Below, in pieces: positions 45,149 to 55,698 of a stretch of 64,000 bases of DNA. The stretch spans positions 1,736,001 to 1,800,000 of the forward strand of contig NZ_CP022600.1 of NCBI RefSeq assembly GCF_002952215.1, in the 5' to 3' direction. The position numbers and the translations under genes were made by a program. Each line of letters begins with the position of its first letter. The stretch's first letter is position 1. This DNA is from Porphyrobacter sp. HT-58-2. GTDB taxonomy: Bacteria; Pseudomonadota; Alphaproteobacteria; Sphingomonadales; Sphingomonadaceae. Under the pieces are notes generated by a model. That model saw nothing but the letters and a program-made list of their open reading frames with translations. It ran no database searches and was not told where the DNA came from.

Positions 45149-46267
45149 ATGACCGCCCCCCTGACCGGCCGCCCCGTCATTTCTGCCACCGGGCTGTTCA
45201 CCCCGACCGAGAGCATCACCAACGAAGAGCTGGTCGCCAGCTTCAACGCTTTCGTTGACCGCCACAATGCCGCGCATCCCGATGCCGAGCCGCTGGCCTA
45301 TTCTTCCGTCGAATTCATCGAGAAGGCGAGCGGGATCAAGGCGCGCCACGTGATGAGCAAGGCGGCGATCCTCGATCCCGATGTGATGTGCCCGCGCCTG
45401 CCGGAACGCGCGAACGATGAATTGTCGGTGATGGCCGAAATCGGCGTTGCTGCCGCCAGACAGGCGCTGGAGCGCGCAGGCCGCAAGCCGGAAGATGTCG
45501 ATGCCGTGCTGTGCGCGGCTTCGAACATGCAGCGCGCCTATCCGGCGATGGCGATTGAAATCCAGCAGGCGCTCGGCATCGAAGGCTTCGGTTTCGACAT
45601 GAACGTTGCCTGTTCCTCTGCGACCTTCGGGATCCAGACAGCGGCCGATTACATCCGTGCGGGCAATGCCCGGTCGGTGCTGGTGGTCAGCCCTGAAATC
45701 ACCTCGGGCCACCTCAATTGGCGTGATCGCGACAGCCACTTCATCTTCGGCGACGTGGCGACCGCGGTGCTGGTCGAGGACGCCGCGATCGCCGCCGCGC
45801 AGCATTGGGAAATCCTCGGCACCAAGCTGAAGACGGTGTTCTCCAACAATATCCGCAACAATTTCGGCTTCCTCAATCGCGCCGCACCGGAAGGCGAAGG
45901 CAAGGCGGACAAGCTGTTCGTCCAGGAAGGGCGCAAGGTGTTCAAGGAAGTGGTGCCGATGGTGGCACAGATGATCTGCGACGAGGCCGCGCGGCTCGGG
46001 ATTGCGCCGGACAGTCTGCGCCGCTTGTGGCTGCATCAGGCTAATGCCGGGATGAACCGGTTGATCGCGCATAAGGTTCTGGGCCACGAGGCGAACGAGG
46101 ACGAAAGCCCGACCGTGCTCGACACCTATGGCAATACCTCCAGCGCCGGTTCGATCATCGCCTTCCACCAGCATTCCGACGATCTGGCGGCGGGCGATAC
46201 CGGCCTCATCTGTTCTTTCGGCGCGGGCTACTCCGCCGGCACCGTATTCGTGCGCAAGGTTGCCTGA
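45149..46267 (+). CDS. Beta-ketoacyl-ACP synthase III-like (FabH family)
   Basis: Thiolase-fold condensing enzyme of fatty acid or related lipid synthesis. The 372-residue protein has the catalytic triad of the family: Cys155 in N-V-A-C-S-S-A-T-F-G, His in L-W-L-H-Q-A-N and Asn in Y-G-N-T-S-S-A-G. It is longer than standard FabH and has an extra N-terminal stretch. I prefer ATG 45149, with AGGAA upstream, over starts at 45128 or 45137. Substrate cannot be read from the sequence. It lies just upstream of psd-pssA, but is likely a separate unit. Confidence 0.85.
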   Translation: MTAPLTGRPVISATGLFTPTESITNEELVASFNAFVDRHNAAHPDAEPLAYSSVEFIEKASGIKARHVMSKAAILDPDVMCPRLPERANDELSVMAEIGVAAARQALERAGRKPEDVDAVLCAASNMQRAYPAMAIEIQQALGIEGFGFDMNVACSSATFGIQTAADYIRAGNARSVLVVSPEITSGHLNWRDRDSHFIFGDVATAVLVEDAAIAAAQHWEILGTKLKTVFSNNIRNNFGFLNRAAPEGEGKADKLFVQEGRKVFKEVVPMVAQMICDEAARLGIAPDSLRRLWLHQANAGMNRLIAHKVLGHEANEDESPTVLDTYGNTSSAGSIIAFHQHSDDLAAGDTGLICSFGAGYSAGTVFVRKVA

Positions 46268-46317
46268 ACGGGCGCGCCGCCTTGCAGGCATGCGCGGGCA
46301 TCCCTAGAAGCTGAGCG

Positions 46318-47067
46318 ATGGCAGGCGAAATCCTCGACAACAAGGGCCGTGGCGAGGCCGATTGGAGCTGGCCCGCGGTTCATCCGGAAGGGCGCAAGTT
46401 CGGGCTGATCGCGGCTGCAGCAAGTCTGTTCTTCCTCGTGATCGGCTGGGAGATCCTCGGCTGGCCGCTGATGATGCTCGCGGTCGGGATCATGGCCTTC
46501 TTCCGCGATCCCGAACGTGTGGTGCCGCAAAGCGACAGCGCGATCATATCCCCGGCTGACGGGCTGGTGACGATGATCGCCGAGGTCGAGCCGCCGCTGG
46601 AACTGCAGATCGAGGATGGATCGGGCCATGGCGGTTTGCCGTCCGGGCCGGTCACACGGATTTCGATCTTCATGAGTGTGTTCGATGTCCACATCAACCG
46701 CACGCCGGTGGGCGGAACGGTGCGGCGGGTGGTCTATATTCCCGGTCGTTTCATCAGCGCCGAGCTCGACAAGGCGAGCGAGGAGAATGAGCGTCAGCAT
46801 ATTCTGGTCGAACGCAGCGATGGGCTGAAGATCGGGTTTACCCAGATCGCCGGGTTGGTGGCGCGGCGGATCGTACCGTTCGTCAAGCCGGGTGATATTC
46901 TCGCCAAGGGGCAGAGGGTAGGCCTGATCCGCTTTGGTAGCCGGGTCGATGTCTATCTGCCGGCGGGGACTGATGCGGCGGTCATGATCGGGCAGACGGT
47001 GATCGCGGGCGAGACGGTGCTTGCTGAAATCGGCCAGCGCGCACTGATTGAAGGTATTGCCCAGTGA
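46318..47067 (+). CDS. psd: Phosphatidylserine decarboxylase proenzyme
   Basis: Makes phosphatidylethanolamine from phosphatidylserine. The 249-residue proenzyme has an N-terminal hydrophobic region, F-F-R-D-P-E-R near residue 62, [11 protein letters not shown], and near the C-terminus [11 protein letters not shown], where the Gly-Ser bond is self-cleaved to form the pyruvoyl group. Its stop overlaps the GTG start of pssA, so the two consecutive steps are coupled. Confidence 0.95.
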   Translation: MAGEILDNKGRGEADWSWPAVHPEGRKFGLIAAAASLFFLVIGWEILGWPLMMLAVGIMAFFRDPERVVPQSDSAIISPADGLVTMIAEVEPPLELQIEDGSGHGGLPSGPVTRISIFMSVFDVHINRTPVGGTVRRVVYIPGRFISAELDKASEENERQHILVERSDGLKIGFTQIAGLVARRIVPFVKPGDILAKGQRVGLIRFGSRVDVYLPAGTDAAVMIGQTVIAGETVLAEIGQRALIEGIAQ

Positions 47068-47990
47068 GCCGTACGCCTCGCACACATAATGGTCGCCCGC
47101 GCGGTGCGCGCAAGCTTCCCGGAGCGCGTTTCTTTCCGGCCCGGCTTGGCCCCAAGGCAGCCGAGGACGAGGAAGACAGCGAGGCGGGTGTGCGCGGGGC
47201 GCGGGGGACAATTGCAGGCGGGCTGACGCTCCGGGCGATGTTGCCCAATGCGATCACGGCGGCGGCGCTGTGTTCTGGGCTGACCGGCATCCGCTTTGCA
47301 ATCGAAGGGCAGTGGACCTTCGCTATTGGGCTGGTGGTGCTGGCAGGCGTGCTCGACGGGATCGACGGGCGAATTGCGCGGCTGCTCAACGCTCAGTCGC
47401 GCTTCGGCGCGGAGCTCGACTCGCTGGCCGATTCGCTGTCCTTCGGCGTGGCGCCCGCGCTGATCCTGTTCATGTGGTCGCTCAAGGAGTGGCCGAGTTT
47501 CGGCTGGTTTGCCGCGCTGGCCTTTGCGATCTGCTGCGCGCTCAGGCTGGCGCGCTTCAACGCGCGCATCGATACCGAGGATCAGCCGCACAAGTCCGCC
47601 GGATTTCTCACTGGTGTTCCGGCGCCGGTTGGTGCAGGGCTGGCCTTCACCCCGTTATACCTGTGGCATGAGACCGGCATGGAGCTGTTCCGTAGTCCGG
47701 TGGTTATGGCCCTGTGGCTAACCCTGATTGCGGCGCTGATGATTTCGAACATGGCAACGCTCAGTTGGGCCTCGCTGCGCCCGCGCCGTTCGATCCGGTT
47801 GGGGCTTATCGCTTTTGTGGCTCTCGCCTTTGCTGCCCTGCTGCTTGAGCCGTGGTGGACGCTCACGGCGATCAGCGCGGTCTATCTGGCGCTGATGCCC
47901 TGGGGACTGATCAAGTACGGGCGAATCAAGCAGCGGCGCAGGCTTGAAGCGACAGCGGCCGCATCTGACCCCGGCGACGTTCAGCCATAG
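47064..47990 (+). CDS. pssA: Phosphatidylserine synthase (CDP-alcohol phosphatidyltransferase family)
   Basis: Condenses CDP-diacylglycerol with serine. The 308-residue membrane protein has the CDP-alcohol phosphatidyltransferase motif D-G-I-D-G-R-I-A-R, followed by [10 protein letters not shown] (pattern DGx2ARx8Gx3Dx3D, with D-G-R here), and about eight hydrophobic segments. A basic N-terminal leader precedes the first helix. GTG start at 47064 overlaps the psd stop. Its 3' end overlaps a small minus-strand gene by 65 bases. Confidence 0.93.
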   Translation: MSRTPRTHNGRPRGARKLPGARFFPARLGPKAAEDEEDSEAGVRGARGTIAGGLTLRAMLPNAITAAALCSGLTGIRFAIEGQWTFAIGLVVLAGVLDGIDGRIARLLNAQSRFGAELDSLADSLSFGVAPALILFMWSLKEWPSFGWFAALAFAICCALRLARFNARIDTEDQPHKSAGFLTGVPAPVGAGLAFTPLYLWHETGMELFRSPVVMALWLTLIAALMISNMATLSWASLRPRRSIRLGLIAFVALAFAALLLEPWWTLTAISAVYLALMPWGLIKYGRIKQRRRLEATAAASDPGDVQP

Positions 47991-48180
47991 TCCGACGCGG
48001 GGCGGCGCGCAGGCGCATTTCTTGCGGTTCGACCTGCACCGTAAAACCGGCGCGCAGCAGTGCCTGCTCCTCCATCAGCCTGCCATAGGCGACCTGTGCC
48101 TTCAGCAGGCAATCGGCAATGACGAGCACCGCGACAGCCCCGGCGATGGCGGTCAGAAATGCGATGGCGATTGCGATCAT
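47926..48180 (-). CDS. Small single-span membrane protein, unknown
   Basis: An 84-residue protein with one N-terminal hydrophobic segment (I-A-I-A-F-L-T-A-I-A-G-A-V-A-V-L-V-I-A), then a short amphipathic helix and an Arg-rich tail. The 3' end overlaps the end of pssA antisense, so the tail sequence may be constrained by that gene. The gap upstream and the well-formed membrane helix support a real gene, with moderate confidence. Confidence 0.5.
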   Translation of the reverse strand: MIAIAIAFLTAIAGAVAVLVIADCLLKAQVAYGRLMEEQALLRAGFTVQVEPQEMRLRAAPRRTMAERRRGQMRPLSLQACAAA

Positions 48181-48473
48181 GACGTGTCCCCTGAATGTCC
48201 GTTCGTTCTTTGTTCTCGCGCCTTGTTCCCTACATGTTCCAATCTGTCAAGCGCCTTTCCGCACGCCATCGCGACGAATTTTCGCAAGGCCTGCGCAAAG
48301 GGGGCTGGATTTCCCCGCGCGGTGCCGCTAAGGGCGCGCTCGCTCCGGCACGGGCATGAGGTTCGTCGCTGAGGGGCAAATTCGCATGGAAGGCGCACAT
48401 ACCGGTGCCGTAGGCGGGATCTCCGCCCGCGCGGTTCCAGCCTTCCAGAGGAACAACCGGAAAGGAATTACCT
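48181..48473 (+). promoter_or_regulatory. rpsB 5' leader with nested hairpins
   Basis: About 290 bases before rpsB. GGAAGGC (48388-48394) is perfectly complementary to GCCTTCC (48440-48446), and inside this lies GGCGG (48413-48417) with CCGCC (48423-48427). Such structures before a ribosomal-protein gene often mediate feedback by the protein; this is an inference. GGAAAGGAATT provides the Shine-Dalgarno. Confidence 0.5.
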
Positions 48474-49256
48474 ATGGCGGCACCTGTCGTCACCATGCAG
48501 CAATTGATCGAGGCCGGCGCTCACTTCGGCCACCAGACTCACCGCTGGAACCCGCGCATGAAGCCGTACATCTTCGGCGCGCGCAACGGCGTTCACATCA
48601 TCGACCTGTCGCAGACCGTGCCGCTGTTCGCGCGCGCGCTCGACTTCGTCGAGCAGACCGTGCGTTCGGGCGGCAAGGTGCTGTTCGTCGGCACCAAGCG
48701 TCAGGCGCAGGAGCCGATCGCTGAAGCTGCGCGCATGTCGGGCCAGCACTTCGTCAACCATCGCTGGCTGGGCGGGATGCTCACCAACTGGAAGACGATT
48801 TCGGGTTCGATCCGCCGCTTGAAGAGCCTCGAGGAAATGCTTTCGGGCGACACCTCGGGCTTCACCAAGAAGGAAGTCCTCCAGCTTACCCGTGAGCGCG
48901 AGAAGCTGGAACTGTCGCTTGGCGGGATCCGCGACATGGGCGGGATTCCGGACGTGATGTTCGTGATCGACGCCAACAAGGAAGACCTGGCGATCAAGGA
49001 AGCCAACGTCCTCGGCATTCCGGTGATCGGCATTCTCGACACCAACGTCGACCCCAACGGCATCGCTTTCCCGGTTCCGGGCAATGACGATGCGAGCCGC
49101 GCCGTGCGCCTCTACTGTCAGGCGATTGGCGAAGCCGCGCTGGCCGGCAAGGGCAAGTTCCAGGCCGACGTGTCGAGCGACTTCGGCGCGATGGCCGAAC
49201 CCCCGGCCGAAGCTGTCGTCGCTGACGAACCGGCCGCTGAAGACGCCGAAGCCTGA
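48474..49256 (+). CDS. rpsB: 30S ribosomal protein S2
   Basis: Small-subunit ribosomal protein. The 260-residue sequence has the usual start [43 protein letters not shown] and the later [13 protein letters not shown] variable acidic C-terminal tail follows. First gene of the rpsB-tsf-pyrH-frr cluster. Confidence 0.98.
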   Translation: MAAPVVTMQQLIEAGAHFGHQTHRWNPRMKPYIFGARNGVHIIDLSQTVPLFARALDFVEQTVRSGGKVLFVGTKRQAQEPIAEAARMSGQHFVNHRWLGGMLTNWKTISGSIRRLKSLEEMLSGDTSGFTKKEVLQLTREREKLELSLGGIRDMGGIPDVMFVIDANKEDLAIKEANVLGIPVIGILDTNVDPNGIAFPVPGNDDASRAVRLYCQAIGEAALAGKGKFQADVSSDFGAMAEPPAEAVVADEPAAEDAEA

Positions 49257-49263
49257 TCTTTGC

Positions 49264-49296
49264 ACGGGTGATTGACCCAAGCCGTCAATCACCCGT
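49264..49296 (+). terminator. Perfect 13-bp hairpin between rpsB and tsf
   Basis: ACGGGTGATTGAC and GTCAATCACCCGT pair perfectly around CCAAGCC, starting 7 bases after the rpsB stop. There is no T run, so it may attenuate or stabilise the rpsB part of the transcript rather than fully stop it. Confidence 0.6.
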
Positions 49297-49382
49297 CACA
49301 ATCCCCCTCTAGCGCGCCCGGCATTGCTCCGTCCCCGGTTGGCAGGGCCGGGCGCCTGACAACACACACAAAGGAATTTCTC

Positions 49383-50309
49383 ATGGCCGATATTTCTGTC
49401 GCCGATGTGAAGAAGCTGCGCGAGCGCACGGGCGCTGGCATGATGGACGCCAAGAAGGCGCTGACCGAAGCGGGTGGCGACATCGAAGCCGCGGTTGACG
49501 CACTGCGCGCCAAGGGCCTCGCCACCGCCCAGAAGAAGTCGAGCCGCACCGCGGCCGAAGGCCTCGTCGGCGTTTTGGTCGAAGGCACCCGCGGCGTTGC
49601 TGTCGAGATCAACTCTGAGACCGACTTCGTCGCCAAGAACGACAAGTTCCAGGACTTCGTCACCAAGACGACCGCTGTTGCGCTTGCGCTCGGCACCACC
49701 GATGTCGAAGCGCTCAAGGCTGCTGCCTATCCCGATGGCGGCACCGTGGGCGAGAAGCTGACCGACAACGTCGCCACGATCGGTGAAAACCAGCAGATCC
49801 GCCGCATCAAGGCGGTTTCGGTGTCTCAGGGCGCCGTGGTTGCCTACATCCACAACGCCGCCGCTGAGGGCCTCGGCAAGATCGGCGTGCTGGTCGCGCT
49901 GGAATCGGATGCTGATGCGGACACGCTCGCGGCTCTGGGCAAGGACATCGCCCAGCACGCGGCGGCGATGTTCCCGCAGGCGCTGGACGCAGATGGTCTC
50001 GACGCTGAAGTGATCGAGCGCGAGCGCAAGATCGCCGCCGAAAAGGCTGCCGAAAGCGGCAAGCCTGCCGATGTGCAGGCCAAGATGGTCGAAGGCGCGG
50101 TCAAGAAGTTCGCCAAGGAAAACGCGCTGCTCAGCCAGATTTTCGTCAAGGATGGCAAGGCGACGGTGGAAGAATACATCGCCAAGACCGCCAAGGACGC
50201 AGGCAAGTCGATCAAGCTGGTCGACTATGTGCGCTATCAGCTTGGCGAAGGCATCGAGAAGGAAGAAGTCGATTTCGCCGCGGAAGTGGCGGCGGCCGTC
50301 AAGGGCTGA
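49383..50309 (+). CDS. tsf: Translation elongation factor Ts
   Basis: Nucleotide exchange factor that recycles EF-Tu. The 308-residue protein has the N-terminal UBA-like start [26 protein letters not shown], the core [13 protein letters not shown] and the C-terminal Y-I-A-K-T-A-K-D. I use ATG 49383, with AAAGGAA upstream; the longer frame start at 49272 lies within the leader. Confidence 0.98.
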   Translation: MADISVADVKKLRERTGAGMMDAKKALTEAGGDIEAAVDALRAKGLATAQKKSSRTAAEGLVGVLVEGTRGVAVEINSETDFVAKNDKFQDFVTKTTAVALALGTTDVEALKAAAYPDGGTVGEKLTDNVATIGENQQIRRIKAVSVSQGAVVAYIHNAAAEGLGKIGVLVALESDADADTLAALGKDIAQHAAAMFPQALDADGLDAEVIERERKIAAEKAAESGKPADVQAKMVEGAVKKFAKENALLSQIFVKDGKATVEEYIAKTAKDAGKSIKLVDYVRYQLGEGIEKEEVDFAAEVAAAVKG

Positions 50310-50330
50310 TCCTGCTTCACGACAATCCAG

Positions 50331-50367
50331 CGGCCGTCGCAGCTCCCATGCTGCGGCGGCCGTTTCC
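50331..50367 (+). terminator. Intrinsic terminator after tsf
   Basis: CGGCCGTCGCAGC pairs with GCTGCGGCGGCCG (one G-U) around TCCCAT, followed by TTTCC. It separates tsf from pyrH. Confidence 0.85.
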
Positions 50368-50455
50368 TTGACCGCTGCCAGCTTACCCTTTGCGCATTGC
50401 CGCTTTGCCGGTTAAGTGCGGCGCAGCCAGATTCCACCCGGAGCATCACACCCCC

Positions 50456-51175
50456 ATGTCCCTGCCGACAATCAAGCGCGTCCTCCTGAAACTCTCGGGC
50501 GAAGTGCTTATGGGAGGGCAGCAGTTCGGGATCGATCCCGAATTCGTCGCAGAGTTGGCGAAAGAGGTGAAGGCGGCCAAGGAAACCGGCCTCGAAATCT
50601 GCCTCGTCATCGGCGGCGGCAACATCTTCCGCGGCATGGCGGGGGCGGCCAAGGGGATGGACCGGGCGCAGGCCGATTACATGGGGATGCTGGCGACCGT
50701 GATGAATGCGCTCGCCATGCAGAACGCGCTGGAACAGCTCGGCGTGCAGACCCGCGTGCAATCCGCGATCGAGATGGACAAGGTGTGCGAGCCGGTGATC
50801 CGCCGCCGCGCAGAGCGCCATCTGGAAAAGGGCCGCGTGGTTATCTTCGCCGCCGGTGTCGGCGCGCCCTATTTCACCACGGATAGCGGCGCTGCGCTCA
50901 GGGCTGCGGAAATGCGCTGCGATGCGCTCCTGAAGGGCACCAGCGTCGATGGCGTCTATGACAGCGATCCCAAGAAGAACCCCGCAGCAACCCGTTTCGA
51001 AACCGTGACTTACGACAAGGTCCTCGCCGACAATCTGAAGGTGATGGACGCCTCGGCCGTGGCGCTGTGCCGCGACAACAAGATTCCGATCGTGGTCTTC
51101 TCGATCCGCGAGAAAGGCAACCTTGCCCGCGTGCTGGCAGGCGAGGGCGTCCAGACTATCGTCCAGGACAGCTAA
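50456..51175 (+). CDS. pyrH: UMP kinase
   Basis: Phosphorylates UMP to UDP with ATP. The 239-residue amino-acid-kinase-fold protein has [36 protein letters not shown], and [14 protein letters not shown]. Start ATG 50456 with GGAG upstream. It is followed closely by frr, as usual. Confidence 0.97.
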   Translation: MSLPTIKRVLLKLSGEVLMGGQQFGIDPEFVAELAKEVKAAKETGLEICLVIGGGNIFRGMAGAAKGMDRAQADYMGMLATVMNALAMQNALEQLGVQTRVQSAIEMDKVCEPVIRRRAERHLEKGRVVIFAAGVGAPYFTTDSGAALRAAEMRCDALLKGTSVDGVYDSDPKKNPAATRFETVTYDKVLADNLKVMDASAVALCRDNKIPIVVFSIREKGNLARVLAGEGVQTIVQDS

Positions 51176-51194
51176 GAGCAAAAGGAACCCAGCC

Positions 51195-51752
51195 ATGCCG
51201 CAATATGACAAGGCCGATGTCGAGCGCCGGATGAAGGGCGCGGTGGAATCCTTGAAGAGCGATCTTCAGGGCCTGCGCACCGGGCGCGCGAATGCAAGCC
51301 TGCTCGATCCCGTGGTGGTCGAGGTTTACGGCGCGATGATGCCGCTCAATCAGGTCGCCACGGTCTCCGCGCCTGAACCCCGGATGCTGTCGGTGCAGGT
51401 GTGGGACAAGTCGAACCTGATCGCGGTCGAAAAGGGCATTGCTCATGCCAACCTCGGCCTCAATCCGATCATTGACGGCCAGACCCTGCGTCTGCCGATC
51501 CCCGATCTGACGCAGGAGCGCCGCAAGGAGCTGGCCAAGCTGGCCGACCAGTATGGCGAAAAGGGCAAGATCGCGATCCGCAACGTGCGGCGCGATGCGA
51601 TGGAAAGCCTCAAGACCGACGAGAAGAAGAAGGACATCTCCGAGGATGACCGCAAGCGCGCCGAAGACGAGGTGCAGAAGCTGACCGACGCCAATGTAAA
51701 GGACGTCGATGAAGCTGTGGCCAAGAAGAAGCAGGAAATCCTGACGCAGTAA
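51195..51752 (+). CDS. frr: Ribosome recycling factor
   Basis: Splits post-termination ribosomes together with EF-G. The 185-residue protein has S-L-K-S-D-L-Q-G-L-R-T-G-R-A-N-A, V-Y-G-A-M-M-P-L-N-Q-V-A, L-P-I-P-D-L-T-Q-E-R-R-K-E and the C-terminal L-T-D-A-N-V-K-D-V-D-E region. AAAGGAACCC before the ATG serves as Shine-Dalgarno. Confidence 0.98.
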   Translation: MPQYDKADVERRMKGAVESLKSDLQGLRTGRANASLLDPVVVEVYGAMMPLNQVATVSAPEPRMLSVQVWDKSNLIAVEKGIAHANLGLNPIIDGQTLRLPIPDLTQERRKELAKLADQYGEKGKIAIRNVRRDAMESLKTDEKKKDISEDDRKRAEDEVQKLTDANVKDVDEAVAKKKQEILTQ

Positions 51753-51765
51753 GGCGGGCAGGAGA

Positions 51766-52441
<676 letters not shown>

Positions 52442-52455
<14 letters not shown>

Positions 52456-53197
52456 AATAGGCGCGGGATCGGCGTCCGACCTGCCGATCCGGCTGGGCTC
52501 GGCGGTGGTCATGCTGGTGCTGGCCGGCGGGGCGCTGTGGCTGGGCGGCTGGTTCTGGACAGGGTTTGTTGCGCTTCTGGCGCTCGGCGTCTTGTGGGAA
52601 TGGAATCGGTTGGTGAGCCGTTTCGGCCTTTCCGGGGCGGGCGAGACGCTGTGGTTCTTTGGTGGCGTGATCTATATCGGCGGGGCGGCGCTGGCGATGC
52701 TGGCGCTGCGCAATGGAGCGCAGTTTCTGCCCGTAGGCGGGCGAAGCCTGGGTTATGGACCGATTGCCGTGCTGATCGGCTATATTCTCCCGATCATCGC
52801 GGTCGATGCAGGTGCCTATTTCGCCGGACGCGCGATTGGTGGGCCGAAGATCGCACCGAAGATCAGCCCGTCCAAGACTTGGGCTGGGCTTGGCGGCGGG
52901 GCGCTCGCAGCGGGGCTTGTGGGCATCGGCAATGAACTTGCGGATTTCGGCCCGGCGGCTGGATCGCCGGGTTATGATGTGGCGACACTTGCACTGGCAC
53001 TGCTCGCGGGCGTGATCATCGCAGTGCTCGCACAGACGGGCGATTTCTTCGAAAGCTGGATGAAACGACGCGCAGGTGTGAAGGATTCGGGCGCCCTCAT
53101 TCCCGGCCATGGCGGGTTGTTTGATCGGCTTGACGGGTTCCTTGCGGTGTTCTTCGTGCTGTTTGTGATTGCCTTGGGCCTGCGTTTGCTGGGATGA
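52442..53197 (+). CDS. cdsA: CdsA, CDP-diacylglycerol synthase
   Basis: Activates phosphatidic acid with CTP for phospholipid synthesis, feeding the pssA/psd steps nearby. The 251-residue membrane protein has about seven hydrophobic segments and the CdsA signature K-I-S-P-S-K-T-W-A-G-L-G-G-G, followed by the C-terminal S-W-M-K-R-R-A-G-V-K-D-S-G-A, G-H-G-G-L-F-D-R-L-D-G. I use ATG 52442, overlapping the uppS stop by 14 bases. Confidence 0.93.
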
Positions 53198-53201
53198 TGC
53201 G

Positions 53202-54371
53202 ATGATGAAGCGTTCGCTCACCCTGCTCGGCGCGACCGGATCGATTGGTGCATCGACGCTCGATCTGGTGCGCCGCAATCGCGAGGCGTGGCAGGTCGAG
53301 GCGCTGACGGCGCAATGCAGCGCGGCGGAACTGGCGGCTCTGGCCATCGAATTCGGTGCAAAGCTGGCCGTGGTCGGTGACGAGGCTTGCCTGCCGGAAC
53401 TGCGCGCGGCGCTCGGCACCAGCGGGATCGAAGCCGCAGGCGGGCGCGCGGCGCTGGTCGAGGCGTCGGCGCGGCCGGTGGACATGACCGTGGCGGCGAT
53501 TGTCGGCTGTGCGGGGCTGGCGCCGGTGATGGCGGCGGTCGAGCGCGGCGGCACTATTGCGCTTGCCAACAAGGAAGCGCTGGTTTCGGCAGGCGAAGTG
53601 CTGATGGAGGCCGTTGCCCGTCACGGCGCGACCCTGCTGCCGACAGACTCCGAACACAACGCGATCTTTCAGTGCCTTGCCGGCAACCGGATCGAGGATG
53701 TGGCGACGATCACCCTTACCGCGAGCGGTGGGCCTTTGCGCACCTGGACGCAGGCCCAGCTTGATGCGGCAACGCCTGCGGAGGCGGTCGCGCACCCCAA
53801 CTGGTCGATGGGCGCCAAGATCAGCGTTGATTCAGCGACGATGATGAACAAGGGGCTCGAATATATCGAGGCCTATCACCTGTTCCCGGTCGGGCTGGAG
53901 AAGCTAGGGATCGTGGTTCACCCGCAGAGCGTCATTCACTCGATGGTCGAATTCCGCGACCGTTCGACGCTGGCGCAGCTTGGCCCCTCGGATATGCGCG
54001 TGCCGATTGCCTCGTGCCTCGCCTGGCCGCAGCGGATGGAAACGCCGCTCAGCCCGCTTGATCTTGCAGCCATTGGCGAACTGACCTTTTTCCAGCCCGA
54101 CGAGGAACGTTTCCCCGCCACGCGATTGGCGCGCGACGCGATCCGGGCGGGAGGCTCTGCGCCTGCGATCCTCAATGCGGCGAACGAAGTCGCCGTCGCC
54201 GCATTCCTCGCCGGTCAGATCAGGTTCACCCGCATTGCAGCATTGGTGGAAGAAACCCTGATGCGCAGCAACGACGCCCCGCGCCCGGCGAGCCTCGAGG
54301 AAGTGCTCGCTGTCGATCATTCCGCAAGGATGCAGGCACAAAGCCTGCTGGAGAACAAAGCCTTTGTTTGA
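53202..54371 (+). CDS. dxr: 1-deoxy-D-xylulose 5-phosphate reductoisomerase
   Basis: Second step of the non-mevalonate isoprenoid pathway, using NADPH. The 389-residue protein has L-L-G-A-T-G-S-I-G-A-S-T-L near the start, A-N-K-E-A-L-V-S-A-G, L-P-T-D-S-E-H-N-A-I-F, and A-N-W/N-P-N-W-S-M-G-A-K-I-S-V-D-S-A-T-M-M-N-K. Two consecutive ATG codons (53202, 53205) are possible starts. The rseP TTG start overlaps its stop by 8 bases. Confidence 0.97.
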   Translation: MMKRSLTLLGATGSIGASTLDLVRRNREAWQVEALTAQCSAAELAALAIEFGAKLAVVGDEACLPELRAALGTSGIEAAGGRAALVEASARPVDMTVAAIVGCAGLAPVMAAVERGGTIALANKEALVSAGEVLMEAVARHGATLLPTDSEHNAIFQCLAGNRIEDVATITLTASGGPLRTWTQAQLDAATPAEAVAHPNWSMGAKISVDSATMMNKGLEYIEAYHLFPVGLEKLGIVVHPQSVIHSMVEFRDRSTLAQLGPSDMRVPIASCLAWPQRMETPLSPLDLAAIGELTFFQPDEERFPATRLARDAIRAGGSAPAILNAANEVAVAAFLAGQIRFTRIAALVEETLMRSNDAPRPASLEEVLAVDHSARMQAQSLLENKAFV

Positions 54372-55485
54372 AAGCCCCCCTTTCTGGATGTACGTTATCG
54401 GCTTCCTGCTGCTGCTGGGGCCGCTCGTCACCCTGCATGAACTTGGCCACTATCTGGTCGGTCGCTGGTTCGGCGTTCAGGCGGAGGCTTTTTCGGTCGG
54501 CTTCGGCAAGGAGATTGCCGGTTTCACTGATCGGCGCGGGACACGCTGGAAGCTCTCGGCGCTCCCCTTGGGGGGCTACGTCCAGTTCAAGGGAGACATG
54601 AACCCGGCGAGCGTCCCTGATGCCGGCGCCCCGGTCGAGGAAGGCAGCTTCCAGCACGCTGCGCTGTGGAAGCGGGCGCTGATCGTGGCGGCGGGGCCAA
54701 TCACCAATCTGGTGCTGGCGATTGCGATCTTTGCCGCGTTCTTCGCTGTCATCGGCAAACCGGTAATCGTCGGCGAGGAAGACTCGCGCACCATTGGCGC
54801 CTTCGCCGAAGGCAGCGTGGCTGAGGCCGCGGGGCTGAAGGTCGGCGATGTAGTGGTGGCCATTGATGGCCGTCCGATCCGCGATTTCACCGAGCTGAAG
54901 ACGACGATTGCGCTCCATCCGGGACGCAGCATGGTTTTGACGGTCGACCGGGCGGGGGAACAGCGTGATTTCTCGCTCACCGCTGCGCGCGTCCAGCGCC
55001 GGGACGATTTCGGCAATGTCAGCACCGAAGGGCTGATCGGGGTCATCCCGGCTGGGGGCGAGTACGAGCTTGAAGATGTCAGCATCCTAGAGGCGATCCC
55101 GCTTGGCGTGCAGCAGAGCTGGGATTTCACCGGCATGATGATCACCGGCATCCAGCAGATCCTGACCGGGGAGCGTTCGGTCAAGGAGCTGGGCGGGCCG
55201 CTGAAGATCGCGAAGTTCTCCGGCGAGCAGATGAGCATGGGCGCCGCCGCCTTCATCCATTTTGCCGCCCTGATCTCGCTTAATTTGGCATTCATCAACT
55301 TCTTGCCAATCCCCGCGCTCGATGGTGGGCACCTGATGTTCTACGCGGCCGAGGCGATCCGCCGGAAGCCGGTGGGGCCACAGGCGACCGAATGGGCTTA
55401 TCGCACCGGGATTGCATTGGTGCTGATGCTGATGGTGGTGGTGACGGTGAACGATATTGTCTCGCTGCCGATTTTCGGTAGCTGA
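54364..55485 (+). CDS. rseP: RseP, site-2 zinc metalloprotease
   Basis: Intramembrane protease that cuts anti-sigma factors and signal-peptide remnants. The 373-residue protein has the zinc motif H-E-L-G-H near residue 26 in the first helix, a PDZ domain (A-E-G-S-V-A-E-A-A-G-L-K-V-G-D-V-V), and the third helix N-F-L-P-I-P-A-L-D-G-G-H-L-M-F with the third zinc ligand Asp. It uses a TTG start at 54364, inside dxr's end. Whether it processes the anti-sigma-like protein at 12342 is unknown. Confidence 0.95.
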   Translation: MFESPPFWMYVIGFLLLLGPLVTLHELGHYLVGRWFGVQAEAFSVGFGKEIAGFTDRRGTRWKLSALPLGGYVQFKGDMNPASVPDAGAPVEEGSFQHAALWKRALIVAAGPITNLVLAIAIFAAFFAVIGKPVIVGEEDSRTIGAFAEGSVAEAAGLKVGDVVVAIDGRPIRDFTELKTTIALHPGRSMVLTVDRAGEQRDFSLTAARVQRRDDFGNVSTEGLIGVIPAGGEYELEDVSILEAIPLGVQQSWDFTGMMITGIQQILTGERSVKELGGPLKIAKFSGEQMSMGAAAFIHFAALISLNLAFINFLPIPALDGGHLMFYAAEAIRRKPVGPQATEWAYRTGIALVLMLMVVVTVNDIVSLPIFGS

Positions 55486-55698
55486 TCAGAGCGCCCGGCA
55501 CGCTTTGCCGGGGAATTCCGCCCCGTCTGTCGCGAAGCGGGGCGTGCGCGGCTTGATTGAAAAGAGCACATCGGGCAGAGGCGTTGGCCTGCGGGAGGGG
55601 ACCGCGCAGGCAAGAGTGCAAAAGGTTGCAGACAAGGGATCACGGTGCGCAATGCGCGGCACTGTGATGCACAGGGTTGGAAACGGGATTTTAGCTGC

